DNA of 60,000 nucleotides from Tubulanus polymorphus (Eukaryota; Nemertea; Palaeonemertea; Tubulaniformes; Tubulanidae): NCBI RefSeq assembly GCF_964204645.1, contig NC_134027.1, positions 21,938,485 to 21,998,484 of the forward strand, read 5' to 3'. Shown piece by piece: positions 22,708 to 33,231 of this stretch (position 1 is its first letter; each line of letters starts with the position of its first letter). The notes under the pieces were generated by a model. It saw only the letters and a program-made list of their open reading frames with translations, ran no database searches and was not told where the DNA came from. The position numbers and the translations under genes were made by a program.

Positions 22708-22981
22708 ATGTATAAGACTCTGTTTATCGCGTTGGCCTTGTTCTTGGTCATTGGAGCCATTGCCGCAGAAGGTAATTTTTCGTTCAATGCAAACTCGTCG
22801 ATATCAAAGTTAGTTAACCGTTTAATAGTTTATACATAATATTGCAGGAGTTGAGGTCGAAAAGAGAGGAGTTCCTTGCAAATGCCGTGGAGTGCCGTCA
22901 ACAATTTGGGTGGTTGGTGGACCGAAGGCTGGCTGTTGCGCAGGTATTGCTGGAATAATCGGCAGGTGCTGTCCTAACTAA
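22708..22981 (+). CDS. Secreted cysteine-rich peptide precursor (toxin- or defensin-like)
   Basis: Exons 22708-22771 and 22848-22981 join in phase 1 to give 65 residues. Residues 1-20 are a clear signal peptide with a hydrophobic core and an Ala-Ala end. A short acidic propeptide ends in Lys27-Arg28, a furin-type cleavage site. The mature peptide of 37 residues has six cysteines at positions 4, 6, 23, 24, 34 and 35, that is C-x-C, CC and a terminal CC. The opening GVPC and the closing IG-CC are reminiscent of sea-anemone-type sodium-channel toxins and their defensin-fold relatives, but the CC pair in the middle and the short length differ. It would be secreted; venom, mucus defence or antimicrobial roles are all possible. 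No lesion is seen. Confidence 0.8.
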
Positions 22982-23192
22982 CCGATGATTAATCCATTTC
23001 TATCATGCATTGTAATATTCGGTAAAAGTGCAAAACTAAAAAAGATGTTCTGAACATAAATATTATTGTAGTGTGTATTTCTAAAGCTGTTTAACGAGGC
23101 TCGGAGACATGCATAAACTACACTGGTGCCTAGAGGATGCCAACCTAAAACCCGTTGCACATCACCAATTGTCTGCAATAGTCAAACATCTG

Positions 23193-23332
23193 GGGGCCGG
23201 TTCCATAGTCGAGACTTAAGTCCAAAAGTGGTCTTAAATCTTAAGACTGGTCTAAAGCTGTTAGATTAGCTTTATAACTAAAATAGTCTTAGACTAGTCT
23301 TAAGTCTAAGGCATGACTATGGAACCGGCCCC
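23193..23332. mobile_element. MITE with perfect 18-bp inverted ends
   Basis: GGGGCCGGTTCCATAGTC and its exact inverse bound a 140-bp AT-rich interior full of CTTAAGTC/GACTTAAG palindromes. A related end (ACTGTGGAACCGGGCCC) appears near 23665-23682, suggesting a second, degraded copy. Confidence 0.75.
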
Positions 23333-24534
23333 TGAAGAAGTGAGCCCAGACTGCAGATTGAAACCTCTGCATTACTATGAGTCATCTTCATTATAAACTC
23401 GTATATTTGACTGCAGAATAATCGACAAAAGGACACGATATCTAGTTGGCCAATGATACAGTACCGCCCGTTTATATTTGATCGCTTTGGATGAGGAACT
23501 TGGTGCGAGGTAGCTAGTGAAAGTCCGACGTAGGAAACAATTCTAATAATATCAATGGTCCTGGAAATCCGGATCAAATTCCACAGAGCTGAGTTGAATT
23601 TAACCATTAGAGTTAAAACTTTGAAAATGAACTGATTTTATCTCTGAGTTAACTCTAACTCACAACTGTGGAACCGGGCCCTAAGAAGGAAATAAGGAAA
23701 AAGCAGTAAGGATAAAGAAGCTTTAAGGATAAAGAAGGAAATAAATACACGTAGTCGCGAAGAGAACGATTGTTGGGGATTTCCAGGCTGTAATCCCTTC
23801 CCTAATTTTTTTGGTTACGAGAAATATTGACTTGGGTGACGTGTGGCCAAGTGCTGGAGTGTCAAGCCTAATTCAAAACCTTATGTTAAAAACGCTTTTG
23901 AAAACTCATAAGTTTAACGAACAATTATACAAGTTTTTTGAAAATAAAATGAGTAAAACTGGATCAAAATATTGGGAAAGGTTTGCGTATATGGATGAAT
24001 GAAATATGGGCGGGTTAGAATTTTCAACGTCAGATGCTGCTTTTATACCGGTGAACATTTCTTTTAGATAAAATGACATGCATGCTTCTATATTGCTCTT
24101 CCCTATGCTAATCATTCCAACTTGTGTGCCCATTGAGGGTCCAGCGGGTGGACACGACTAATCCACTATGGTATTTTTTCACATTTGGATAATTAATGTC
24201 CTGCCAGGAATAAACGATTTTTCAAATTATGAGAAATCTGAAAATCGTGGTATGTTTTGAGAGCCGGATAAAACGATCAGAGAACGAACATGTTAGATGT
24301 GAGAGTAGTTTGATGCATCCCGTTGAGCTTACCAGGTACCGGCCTATGCTTCTTTTCAATTTTACGACGAAATTCAGAATCAACGACAAAATAGTCACTG
24401 ACATGTCTTACTAGTTGACGACCCTCTAACCAAATCCTTTCTGAGCCTTACAAAATGTTGATTGAACTGATGGGCCGTTAACTGTTCTGTCCTCACTCAT
24501 GATCAAGCTAATCGGTTCGTACTGTAAGTTTTTC
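23333..24534. other. Intergenic, no gene seen
   Basis: Scattered short ORFs on both strands (for example 23811-24002 and 24229-24414) lack motifs. A purine-rich GATAAAGAAG tract lies at about 23690-23745. Confidence 0.4.
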
Positions 24535-24813
24535 TGGCTGTTCCTTAATTGGCTAACCTTTAATACCCATGATATTTTGAAAAAACCTATTGGTCCAATT
24601 GGCCTAATTCATTAAACCAGGCTTATATGCAAAGAGATCCCTCCATTAGTGTAAATTGTATATATTCTAAATACTTAATGCTTAGTTTGTTAATGATGGT
24701 GTTATGTTTCATATTTTCATAAATTTTTATCACTTAAAGTCTTGTTTTGTTAGTAGTTGTATACGCATATGTCATACATTCGCTCCTTGTAAAATAGAAA
24801 TGGTTGGAGCGTA

Positions 24814-24986
24814 AAGCCCGCCGCACACGGCAAATCGTGAAAAAACGTTTTTTTCTTGCGAAAAACGTTTTTCTGTTCGGCGTTCTGTGTTTTGACTCCC
24901 CTTCACACGGCATAACAAAACAAACATGAAAAAAACGTATTTTCACGAGAAAAAAAAGTTTTTTTCGGTGCCGTGTGCGGCGGGCT
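24814..24986. mobile_element. MITE with GC-rich inverted ends and TA target
   Basis: AAGCCCGCCGCACACGGC at the left is mirrored by GCCGTGTGCGGCGGGCT at the right, with TA on both sides. The paralogous site near 19665 (GTGTGAATAAATTCG) lacks the element. The interior holds mirrored GAAAAAAACG-type stretches. Confidence 0.75.
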
Positions 24987-25042
24987 TAAATAAATTCTTA
25001 TTCGTAGAACGACAACCACACTCAAACGTGGTGAACGGATAA

Positions 25043-25170
25043 TAAGATAAAAACCCAATATCTACAGATTAAAAGAATTAAAAATCAAGAATTTATTTAC
25101 ATATTTTAGATTGAATAAATAAATTCTTGTTTTTAATTCTTTTAATCTGTAGATAGTGGGTTTTATCTTA
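25043..25170. repeat. Long near-perfect hairpin
   Basis: The arm from TAAGATAAAAACCC is mirrored by GGGTTTTATCTTA, and pairing continues through about 55 bases on each side with a loop of about 20 bases. It is another non-autonomous insertion into the duplicated segment. Confidence 0.7.
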
Positions 25171-25222
25171 AAATTCTTATTCGTAATCACTTTTCGTTTT
25201 CTTGGCCTCTAACATATATCGT

Positions 25223-25304
25223 GTAGTCGTGGCCGAGTGGTTAAGGCGATGGACTAGAAATCCATTGGGATCTTCCCGCGCAGGTTCAGATCCTGCCGTC
25301 AACG
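25223..25304 (+). pseudogene. Degenerate tRNA-Ser(AGA) copy
   Basis: The body is identical to the gene at 19713-19794, with A-box and AGA anticodon kept. The acceptor stem now mispairs (GTAGTCG against CGTCAAC) and the B-box reads GGTTCAGATCC with two bases swapped. It is probably inactive. Confidence 0.8.
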
Positions 25305-26029
25305 AACGGAACCTGCCATTTGGAACTTTAGTCCTAGCGAGCTATGCATTCAGTTTTGGTTCGTCGTTCGGACGACGAACTACAATTGAACGCCTGTCCA
25401 TTCGTTGTTTGCTTTATGTTCCGTGGATCTGGCCCGACCTCGCTCGATGGAAGTGAAATCTTCAATTTCCACGAACGAACTTAGAATAATTTGCCAATGA
25501 ATACTGGATTCGGTCACTATACTACGACAAACGCTGATCCACTAAGGGTCAACTCCGTAATCGACGCATATTCGACGACTGTATTTTCAATTGGAATCTT
25601 GCAAACGTTTCTGTGGTGGAATAAATAAATTTTCAAGTAGCTATGCCATCATATGCCACGATAAACAGTTGACATATATTACATGGAGCTTTCAACGAAC
25701 TAATCCAGGGAGAAACACACTAAATGATTGGAAGGTTGCACCTTCTTCGTCATTTTTTATAAAAAGGGCTAAGAAAAAAAGGGTATTTTCATTTTGCAGA
25801 ACACCCACGGCCAACAAGATCAGTGACGTCGTATAGTGGTTTGGCTTTTACTATAGCGAACGCGAAAGTAACCCAGAAATAAATCTTAATATAACGAAAT
25901 TGTATAAAGAAGAAAACAATGTTGAATGTTTATTGACGCCACTAGAAATTACGCTCACATTGCTTAATTCTGTTGACGGGTTCTAATGTAAAATAAAAAT
26001 AGTATCTAGGACCAAAAATATTTTTGTTT
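25305..26029. other. Intergenic, no gene seen
   Basis: An open frame runs past the tRNA copy to 25456, but it is explained by the tRNA duplication. No other signal is seen. Confidence 0.4.
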
Positions 26030-26160
26030 TCAATTTGAATATATCAATAATTGAATTGAATTGACCAACAACCAGTCTATCCCCGATATGTTGATGACGT
26101 AGTGAAGTTTTTCGAATATAAAATAAAAGTTATGAAATATGATTACGAAATAAACAGCAA
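26030..26160 (+). repeat. Dispersed repeat, copy 1 (partner 37150-37290)
   Basis: The words AATTGAATTGAATTGACC, AACCAGT, CCCCGATAT and TTATGAAATA occur in the same order and spacing at about 37165-37280. The repeat is non-coding. Confidence 0.6.
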
Positions 26161-26319
26161 AATTTACGACTGTAATTGTTATTTTGAAACATCAATATTA
26201 ATGACGTAGTGCACATCGACTCACACAGGAGCCCTTAAATGACGAATAGTAGTAATCAGTGTAAACTAACATTCTTATAACAGTTTTTAGGGCGTCAAAA
26301 ATCAATTACTAATATATAT

Positions 26320-26570
26320 ATAGGAACGATTCATTTCAGCTGATTTTATCTAATTATTTTTAACTTGTCGAGAAATATTCCACGTCATTGTTATCTACTT
26401 GATTATTCACCAGTCCTGGAAGTGGTTGTTTCTACTCAACAGCGCTCTGTGATCATCTGTACCCAACCTGTGGTAACATCGTCGGACACTGTGGAGGAAC
26501 AGATTGCTAATTTTCGAAATGATGTAGAAAGCTCATCCAGCCGAGCTGAAAGGAAAATTCAATAGGCACT
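26320..26570 (+). repeat. Duplicated fragment related to the 3' flank of CBM20 copy 2
   Basis: AGGAACGATT, TTAGCTGATTTTATC-type and TGTACCCAACCT words match 47820-48000, which lies about 150 bases after CBM20 copy 2. Here the frame 26365-26565 stays open (66 codons, VEEQIANFRNDVESSSSRAE), but the partner is broken. It could be a decayed extra exon or a repeat. Confidence 0.5.
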
Positions 26571-26813
26571 AACAGTGATTTTGGGATATCGGAAACATAT
26601 GAAATTCTAAATCTTCGTCTTGTCATATGTGAAGAAGATATTTAACCAGCCAATAATCAACTTTTGCGTCATTGATATAAACATCCGAATTATGTATAAA
26701 CCTTGATTGGAGTACAATATATAATTTCATTTGAAATATTTTAGTTCAGTGGTAAACCACTACACTCCATGAAGTGTCATCTGTGTACTGTTTCCACGAT
26801 ACGTTTAAATTAC

Positions 26814-29800
26814 CTTCATGCAGAATTTTTTGTCCTCCATATCGAGATCCGCATCAATAGTTTTTATGTAGCTTGTATAGAGACACGCCGATCTGTCTTC
26901 GTCCTCGGGCTGAAACAAGAATAAACCGAACAAATTTTCTATATAAGTTGTTTCGGGAAGCGGTAACTCAACGCATTCGGTTGATTACTGACTTTTTTCG
27001 AGAGTGCGCGGATACGAATTTGCATTGCTTTTATGACGTTCCAAATATATCCGAAAAGAGACGTCGGGTTTACGACATCAATTTCCGATCCCAATAACAA
27101 CTTGTCCATACTGTAACCACGATCCCTGATGAACGACATTACCTCCGCGTGCGAGACCTAAAAAGATGAGTTCGACAATACTGCTTCTTAATCCCAGGGC
27201 GTTATATATCGATAGTCGTTTTCGAACTTGACAACCTGTGAGCAGTGAGTTCAGAAAATCACTCGGAACAAGGCCCAATGTACCTGGTTGTTCGAATTCC
27301 GATCCAAAGCTTTCAACATTTCATCACATTTATCCCGGTCCTCATTAAAAAGTAGGCGAAAGTCTTCATCTGACAGCAGATCCTTCTGAAAATGTAGATC
27401 AAATTGCTATCATGCGTACGTATCAATTAAGTTGAACTGTTGTGTTAACATGTATATACTATGTAATGATAATTTTGCAACAAACGTCTTACATTTTCAA
27501 AGGCGGTTCTCAGTTCATCTGCATCGATTAATCGGTCATTATTTTCGTCAGATGTATGTAGACTACGGATAACACGTTTCATTGCCCCGGCTAGTTTGAC
27601 ATTCTTTACATGCCCAGTTCTTTTCGCGATTGTCTCTTCACCGCGTTTTCTGGTAAAGGAAAGTTAACATAACTGCAGCAAAGCCAGGTTCAGTTGGCCT
27701 GGCATGTGTTTTTGTTTTTTTTCTAGGATTTAACCATATTTCGATCAAACCATGTTGCTATGGCTGGGTATGCCGATTTACAAACGATAGAAACGATAGT
27801 TACTTAATTTCTACTGTATCCCGGAACTTTGCACAATATTTTTGAAACACAGTGAACATGATTTGACTCATTCAGAAGTTTAGAAGTTAACGAATTTAAG
27901 TTTAATCAACTATGCAACGGATGCTGTAACATTTTGCATGAACAGAATGCGGTTGTAGTTTTACCGTGCAAGTCTAGTATCAGGATGCTTTGGCCACTCG
28001 TATTTCCATTTTTCAAAGAAATCAGCTTTTCCGTGTTCTTCCTCGTCCATGTCAAACTAGTGATTTAATCAACAACGGAATAATTTATTCGCATGTGCAA
28101 TCGGCGTATTGATTATTCACCGAACGATTACCATTTTCCAGGAATAATTACCAGATGAAGCCCGAAAGTTTTTTTATTGATGGTGCCAAATGGTTCTACA
28201 TTCTTGTCAAACATCGCGAAGTAATCTTTGTCCGGATCCATGCTCAAATACCAGCCTTTATAATTTTTGAGATAATTTTGTAATTATTGCTTTCTTAAAG
28301 GTTAAGTATTTATTTGACGCTCGAGCTTTCGTTACTAATATGTAGAAGCTTCATCAGGTGAATTCACTCATTCACCTGATGAAGCTTCTATACGTTAGTA
28401 GCGAAGGCTCGTGCGTCAAATAAAAACTTAACGTATATAACACTACTCGTCTCGTTATTTAGAATTATCTCATTAAGTCATATCATGTCATTTTCATATA
28501 TCTCATATTTTTCTAAAAGGATGCGTCAATGTAATTCATTTGTTACCAAGTACTCACCATCGAATGCGTTCATGGGAAAATTATGTAGCAGGCCTCCGTC
28601 CACGAAATAAGATCCCCGGAAAAAGGATGGTTTGACAAGAGCTGGAAAAAGTTATAATTTTAGAATCGAACAGCCAAAGCCATATAAAAACTACGAGCTT
28701 CCTTTTAAGTAATAAGTCAATGCATTTCGAGATACTTATGTGCCAACTTACGTGGAAATGAACATGATATGATCGCGGCGTATGCAATGGGGACCTGTGG
28801 CGTTGTCTTTACGTGGAAATATTCCGGTGTTTGGTGAGTTATATTTGCAACTACTATGCACAATTCGACACCAAATTTGTCATACAACTGAAAGACACGT
28901 GAAAACTAGCAAAGAACGTGTCCAAGATTTTATCATGAATGAATTTGAGTTGATTATTTTTTCTCGTGTGGAAAACTACGGGTATATTTAGGGTTTCTGC
29001 CTTTTACCGAAAATCGTATTGCTTTCCTCCGAATTATTGTTTTCAATATAACAGTTATCTGCTTTTTTTGTTTTTTATCATTCTATTTTTATAATGTTCT
29101 ATACAAAATCCTATGATTTCATATCTTTCTACTGTATCCTGTGACTTTGCTTTGGTCAAACCTTTAAGTCTTTAAATATCAAATCTTCTAGACATCTCCG
29201 TAATGTCAATAGTCAAGTATTTTTCAGTCATCTTCTTCTCTGAATCTTATGCCTGTCGTATTAAATTTTAATTTGCTAATGAACCAGTATGATGAATTCG
29301 GAAAGAAATTTTTGTTTCTTTTTGTACCAGCTCGTTCTCTACGGTCTAGTCAGGATCCTATTATTTTAGGCAAACATGTGCCAATACGAAATTTTGGAAG
29401 TAGAGCTTCTAAGATCTCAGCACCTCGGTTATTCTTTTCCTAGAACTGTCAGCAAAAGACCATCTATTGAAGCTGTTATGCGTATTCTTAAAACTTGCCT
29501 TTTTAGAAGAACATTTATTTTTTTTTATATTTAATCAATATCTTAGTGTTTTATCATATCTTAATGATTCTTATACTTTTATACTTTGTAAAGCGCCTGA
29601 AGTAAATTCAATTAGTGATTCTTGATCACTGGATGACTGGTCAATTGGTTGACATTACCATCATGCCCATCTCCACCATCTCCATTATCTCCACAATCAC
29701 CTTGCTCAGCATCATCATCACCACTTTCATCTCCATCACCTTCTCCAGCCTCACTGCCATCATCAGCGTCATCTCCGCCATTTGCAAAATCACCTTATCC

Positions 29801-31052
29801 AGCATCACCATCTACCACCTTCTCGAGCATCACCAACATCACCATCATCTCTATCACGAGCATCACTGCCATCATCACTACCGTCTTCACCATATGCACC
29901 ATCACATCCACAAAACATCACTACCACCATCACCAGCACCGTCTCCACCATCTGCACCATCGCAATCGCCAGCATCCCTATCATCACCATCATCACTAAC
30001 TTCACCATCATCTCCAACACCAGCATCACCTTCTCCAGCATTACTTTCATCACCATCATCATCGTCCAGTCGACCAGTCATCTAGTGATCCAGCCATCTA
30101 GTCATTCAGTCCGCCAGACATCCAGTCACTCGGTCATCCAGTCACTCGGTCATCCAGTCATTCAGTCGACCAGTCATCCAGTCATACAGTCAGCTGCGCA
30201 TATAATGTGTAGGACGGTTGAATATAGATATGTCAATCGTTCTGGAACTTTTTAATCGGATTCTAAATTGGGCCAAAAAACTAATCATAATCTGCGCTAT
30301 ATGAGACTGGCTTGGTATTAAATAAATACCTTGTAGGAAATCGGTATTAAACAAAAAATGTTCAATTATTTCTTCAGGGGTCATACCAATTGAACACATC
30401 GTGGCTACGACTGACCCTATACTAGTGCCTGCAAAACGTTTTACATTTTTCAGGACTCCCATATCACCCAGTGCCTGAAACGAATTACTCGACATAGTAC
30501 GTGAAAAGGTCAAACAAGATTCTATGGAAATCACCAGGCATATGACTGTCGTAAGAATAACAAAAAGACCGAGTGTATTTTAAATTTGTTTCGAGATTTA
30601 TGAACATAGACAGCCGTGTCTTTTCGTGTTTTTGAGATAATTTCGATAATCACTGCAATCGATTGGTTCAAATGATAAAAGGTAGTAATAGTTATTATGG
30701 TAATGAATGACCGCATGATATATGAGGTGAAAATCATTATTGACAATGATGACGTAAGAAGCGCTTGCAAGATAAGGAATATAGGATGTGAAATGAGTAT
30801 CATCTTAAGTTACACATGAAGTGTATTGTGATCAATAAAGTGATACGTTCCTCGGTACATGTATCAGATTTATTGTTACCAGTAGCGCGCCACAATACGC
30901 AAGCCCTTTAGTGCCACCTCCTTCAAACACTAGATTCTCGATGTCGTAATTTCGACCGATGAATTTCTTGAAAATGGCATCGTCCCTGATATAGTCGACT
31001 GCTTCTTGTACGCGCAAGCCACGAGACTGCAAAGACGCACCGCTTCTCATCC
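26814..31052 (-). CDS. Patatin-like phospholipase with EF-hands inside the domain
   Basis: Exons in transcript order are 31052-30880, 30474-30330, 28887-28752, 28641-28558, 28255-28152, 28056-27965, 27649-27493, 27385-27284, 27157-26993 and 26909-26814. Except at one gap, junctions agree in phase. Patatin motifs appear in order: FEGGGTKGLAYCGALL (oxyanion loop), GTSIGSVVA (nucleophile serine), VPIAYAAIISCSFPP, and SYFVDGGLLHNFP (catalytic aspartate). After KKTFGLHL the patatin fold is interrupted by an acidic stretch and two EF-hand loops, DENNDRLIDADE and DRNSNNQVSHAE. Patatin-type sequence then resumes (PTSLFGYIWNVIKAMQIR, EDEDRSACLYTSYIKTID). The enzyme should hydrolyse membrane lipid acyl esters, and calcium control through the EF-hands is inferred. 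The exon joining 30330 to 28887 (length 3n+2, expected about 40 residues) and the last exon were not found. A LINE relic and satellite-like DNA occupy the intron where the missing exon should be, so the locus may be damaged. Confidence 0.8.
28301..28433. mobile_element. Hairpin MITE in a patatin-gene intron
   Basis: Arms of about 60 bases are imperfect inverse copies, for example GAAGCTTCATCAGGTGAAT with ATTCACCTGATGAAGCTTC. The outer ends read GTTAAGT and ACTTAAC. It lies between exons of the phospholipase gene and carries no ORF. Confidence 0.75.
29249..29610 (+). mobile_element. LINE 3'-end relic
   Basis: The open frame reads PARSLRSSQDP, RNFGSRASKISAPRLF, and beyond a stop a LKTCLFRR-type tail. 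This is the common C-terminal pattern of non-LTR retrotransposon ORF2 (RSLRSS, DRSFS-APRLWN, LK-LF). It is followed by TTGTAAAGCGCCTGAA, a usual 3' UTR word. It lies inside the large intron of the phospholipase gene. Confidence 0.6.
29640..30195 (+). repeat. CAT/CAC-rich satellite-like tract and CAGTCATC minisatellite
   Basis: 29650-30070 is built of CATCACCAT-type units with long open frames in several phases that are pure low complexity. 30075-30190 is a tandem array of 10-11-base units around CAGTCATCCAGTCA. It is non-coding and intronic. Confidence 0.8.
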
Positions 31053-33100
31053 CTGAAGTGAATTCGTATTATTTACAGAAAGAAAACAAGGAATGAATGC
31101 TATGATATCAATTGAATTAAGAAGTACATTATCGGAACAATAAGTTTTTTCTTGTATTTTTCAAAAGAAATAGCTTAATCATTGCGTGGAGGTCTGACTC
31201 CAGTGCATTTTGATTGATACCATTCTACGTTACATAACGTTTACACAGCATTCGACAAATCTAACCATATCTCGTTTATACGAAAGCGTCCTGGAACGTT
31301 ATTTGTTGTTTCTTTAATTTTCTAGTTTTTAAGAATCTTATTCCGTTTGAGTAACTCAGAATAGAAAAATTTTGTGTAAATCTTTCTATAATTTCCGATT
31401 CGAAAATACGAAAAAATTAATTTCAATGATTTTATCTTTATACAGTATATAATTAAAAAAAAGAAGTAAAAAAGAATAAAAGGCATAATTACATTTTTGC
31501 CGATTGAAAATGATGAAAGTAAATAGAAATTCGATTATTTATTAAATCTTATGTTTTTTCAACCGACGGTGGTTTATTCCGACTAATTCCCAAAATCAAA
31601 TCATTTCTAAAATCTAATTTTTTCACGGAATGAAATCCTTTAGGTTTTTTTGGTAAAAACAAAAGAGACAGCTTCGATCTTACGCCATTTTAAACCATTT
31701 TGGCAAGGGTGTATCCTCGCTAGTTTCCAACCTTCAAAATGAAATAGATTTATCTTACACGGTTTTCAATGTTATTTACTAATTTTTACGAAAATCACGC
31801 GTTATATGAAGTGTGTAGAGCGCTAACGAGGGAAAGCGCAGGCACACGGTGCACGCTGAGTAATATAGAATGTCAACGCGTCCTACCGGGGTGACATAGT
31901 AGTAAACGATTTGATTCCCTGAAAAAGAGTCGGAATTAAATCGCCGGCCAAAAAAGATGTAATTTAATAAGTAATGCTTTATTTCTGTAAAAGAGCCGAA
32001 TCAAATCTATGTAAAATCGAATTTCTATATGATTTTATGATTCTTCGATTGGCATAAAATAATCATGCTCTCAGGACGCGTCCGTAATAGTTATAGGCCT
32101 TTATATTATTTGTTGATGAAAAAAACAAGCGAAAAAACTTACTTAGTTTTGACTGCGTGTTTCGCGGTTGTTTTTCGTTTGATAGAAAGAAATGCGAACG
32201 TCACATGTGAGCGCTACGAACTGGCGCCGTCCTTATACAGATTGTCTCAGAAAATGTTTTACCGAAGCGTTAAGAAAAATAATTCATCAACTATGATCGT
32301 AATTAATGAATCCGCGAGATCACGATATCCCTAATGACACAATAGATATAAGATCCCCCAATTTCGCTTGGTATCTACTTCACATATCATTTTAGACTGA
32401 CGAGGTGTGGAAGCAACCAGATATAATGAATAATCTGTCAACATAAATGAAAAATCTGATTTTTTTTCTTAAGTACTTGGTAGTCAGAATTGCATTTATG
32501 AACATTTCCGTCTACGTGGTTTCAGGCGTCACAATTAGCTTTTTATATGATTCAAAATTGCTTTTACTTTGATTGAAATGAGGCTTATATGATTAAAATG
32601 TTTTTTTTTATATTCATAGCCCATATGAACTAATATCTTTTGCTCGGTGTCCCTGAGTGGGAATATTGGTTAATACATGTATTCTTGTTACCACATTTCT
32701 ATTCTAACTTTTAATTCTTCTCGTTGTACTTAAATAAACCTGCGATTAAATTATATTCTATAATTTTATTGAAATGAAATCACGGATCTCCTTCACGGAA
32801 AAGAGTTTGATCACCAAATCAAAACAAATCAAAGGAAATCTACCCGTCGACTGAATAACAGGGTCGATCCCTACTTTAAGATGAAAACACAAAAAAGTAC
32901 CGTAACAAAAAAGGAATAGGAAAAATTCGTTTGCAGCACGCAATATCATACCGGACCTTGATCCTGAAATTGTTACTAATCGAATTGACGAATACCTCTC
33001 AGTCACCAATCGAGTCTGGATCGGTTGAAATACCCCAAATGATAGACTATAGAAAAGACTTTCAGTCATCCACATGTTTAAGGGACATGTTTAAGGGGTA
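31053..33100. other. Upstream of the phospholipase gene, no gene seen
   Basis: The frame 32065-32334 (+) is open for 89 codons but has no recognised domain or splice context. Long A/T runs dominate. A leader exon for the phospholipase could lie here but cannot be chosen. Confidence 0.35.
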
Positions 33101-33106
33101 AGATTA

Positions 33107-33108
33107 GG

Positions 33109-33163
<55 letters not shown>

Positions 33164-33231
33164 TGCGTGCGTGTATGCGTGCGTGTATGCGTGCGTGTAT
33201 GCGTGCGTGCGTGTATGTGTGCGTGTGTGGT
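33107..33231 (+). repeat. (GT)n and (GCGT)n compound microsatellite
   Basis: A GT run from about 33111 passes into GCGT and GTATGCGTGC units. The apparent Cys-Val and His-Thr frames on the two strands are products of the repeat. Confidence 0.95.

Larger units (their letters stand above)
24535..25304 (+). repeat. Segmental duplication, second copy with tRNA-like end
   Basis: This is the partner of 18240-18440 plus 19565-19795. Relative to that copy it has gained two insertions, at 24814-24986 and 25043-25170, each bounded by inverted repeats. Because the other copy provides the empty sites, the insertion points can be read directly. Confidence 0.7.

Noticed and set aside
25202-25456. 84-residue protein overlapping the tRNA copy
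   Set aside because: The frame is created by the duplicated tRNA-Ser sequence and its flank.
30075-30190. CRISPR-like array
   Set aside because: Units of 10-11 bases with no spacers in an animal intron; it is an ordinary minisatellite.
29615-30255. Ser/Pro/Ile-rich proteins of about 156 residues
   Set aside because: They are translations of CAT/CAC simple repeats, open in several frames at once.
32065-32334. 89-residue plus-strand ORF as a gene
   Set aside because: No motif, splice context or codon bias supports it.
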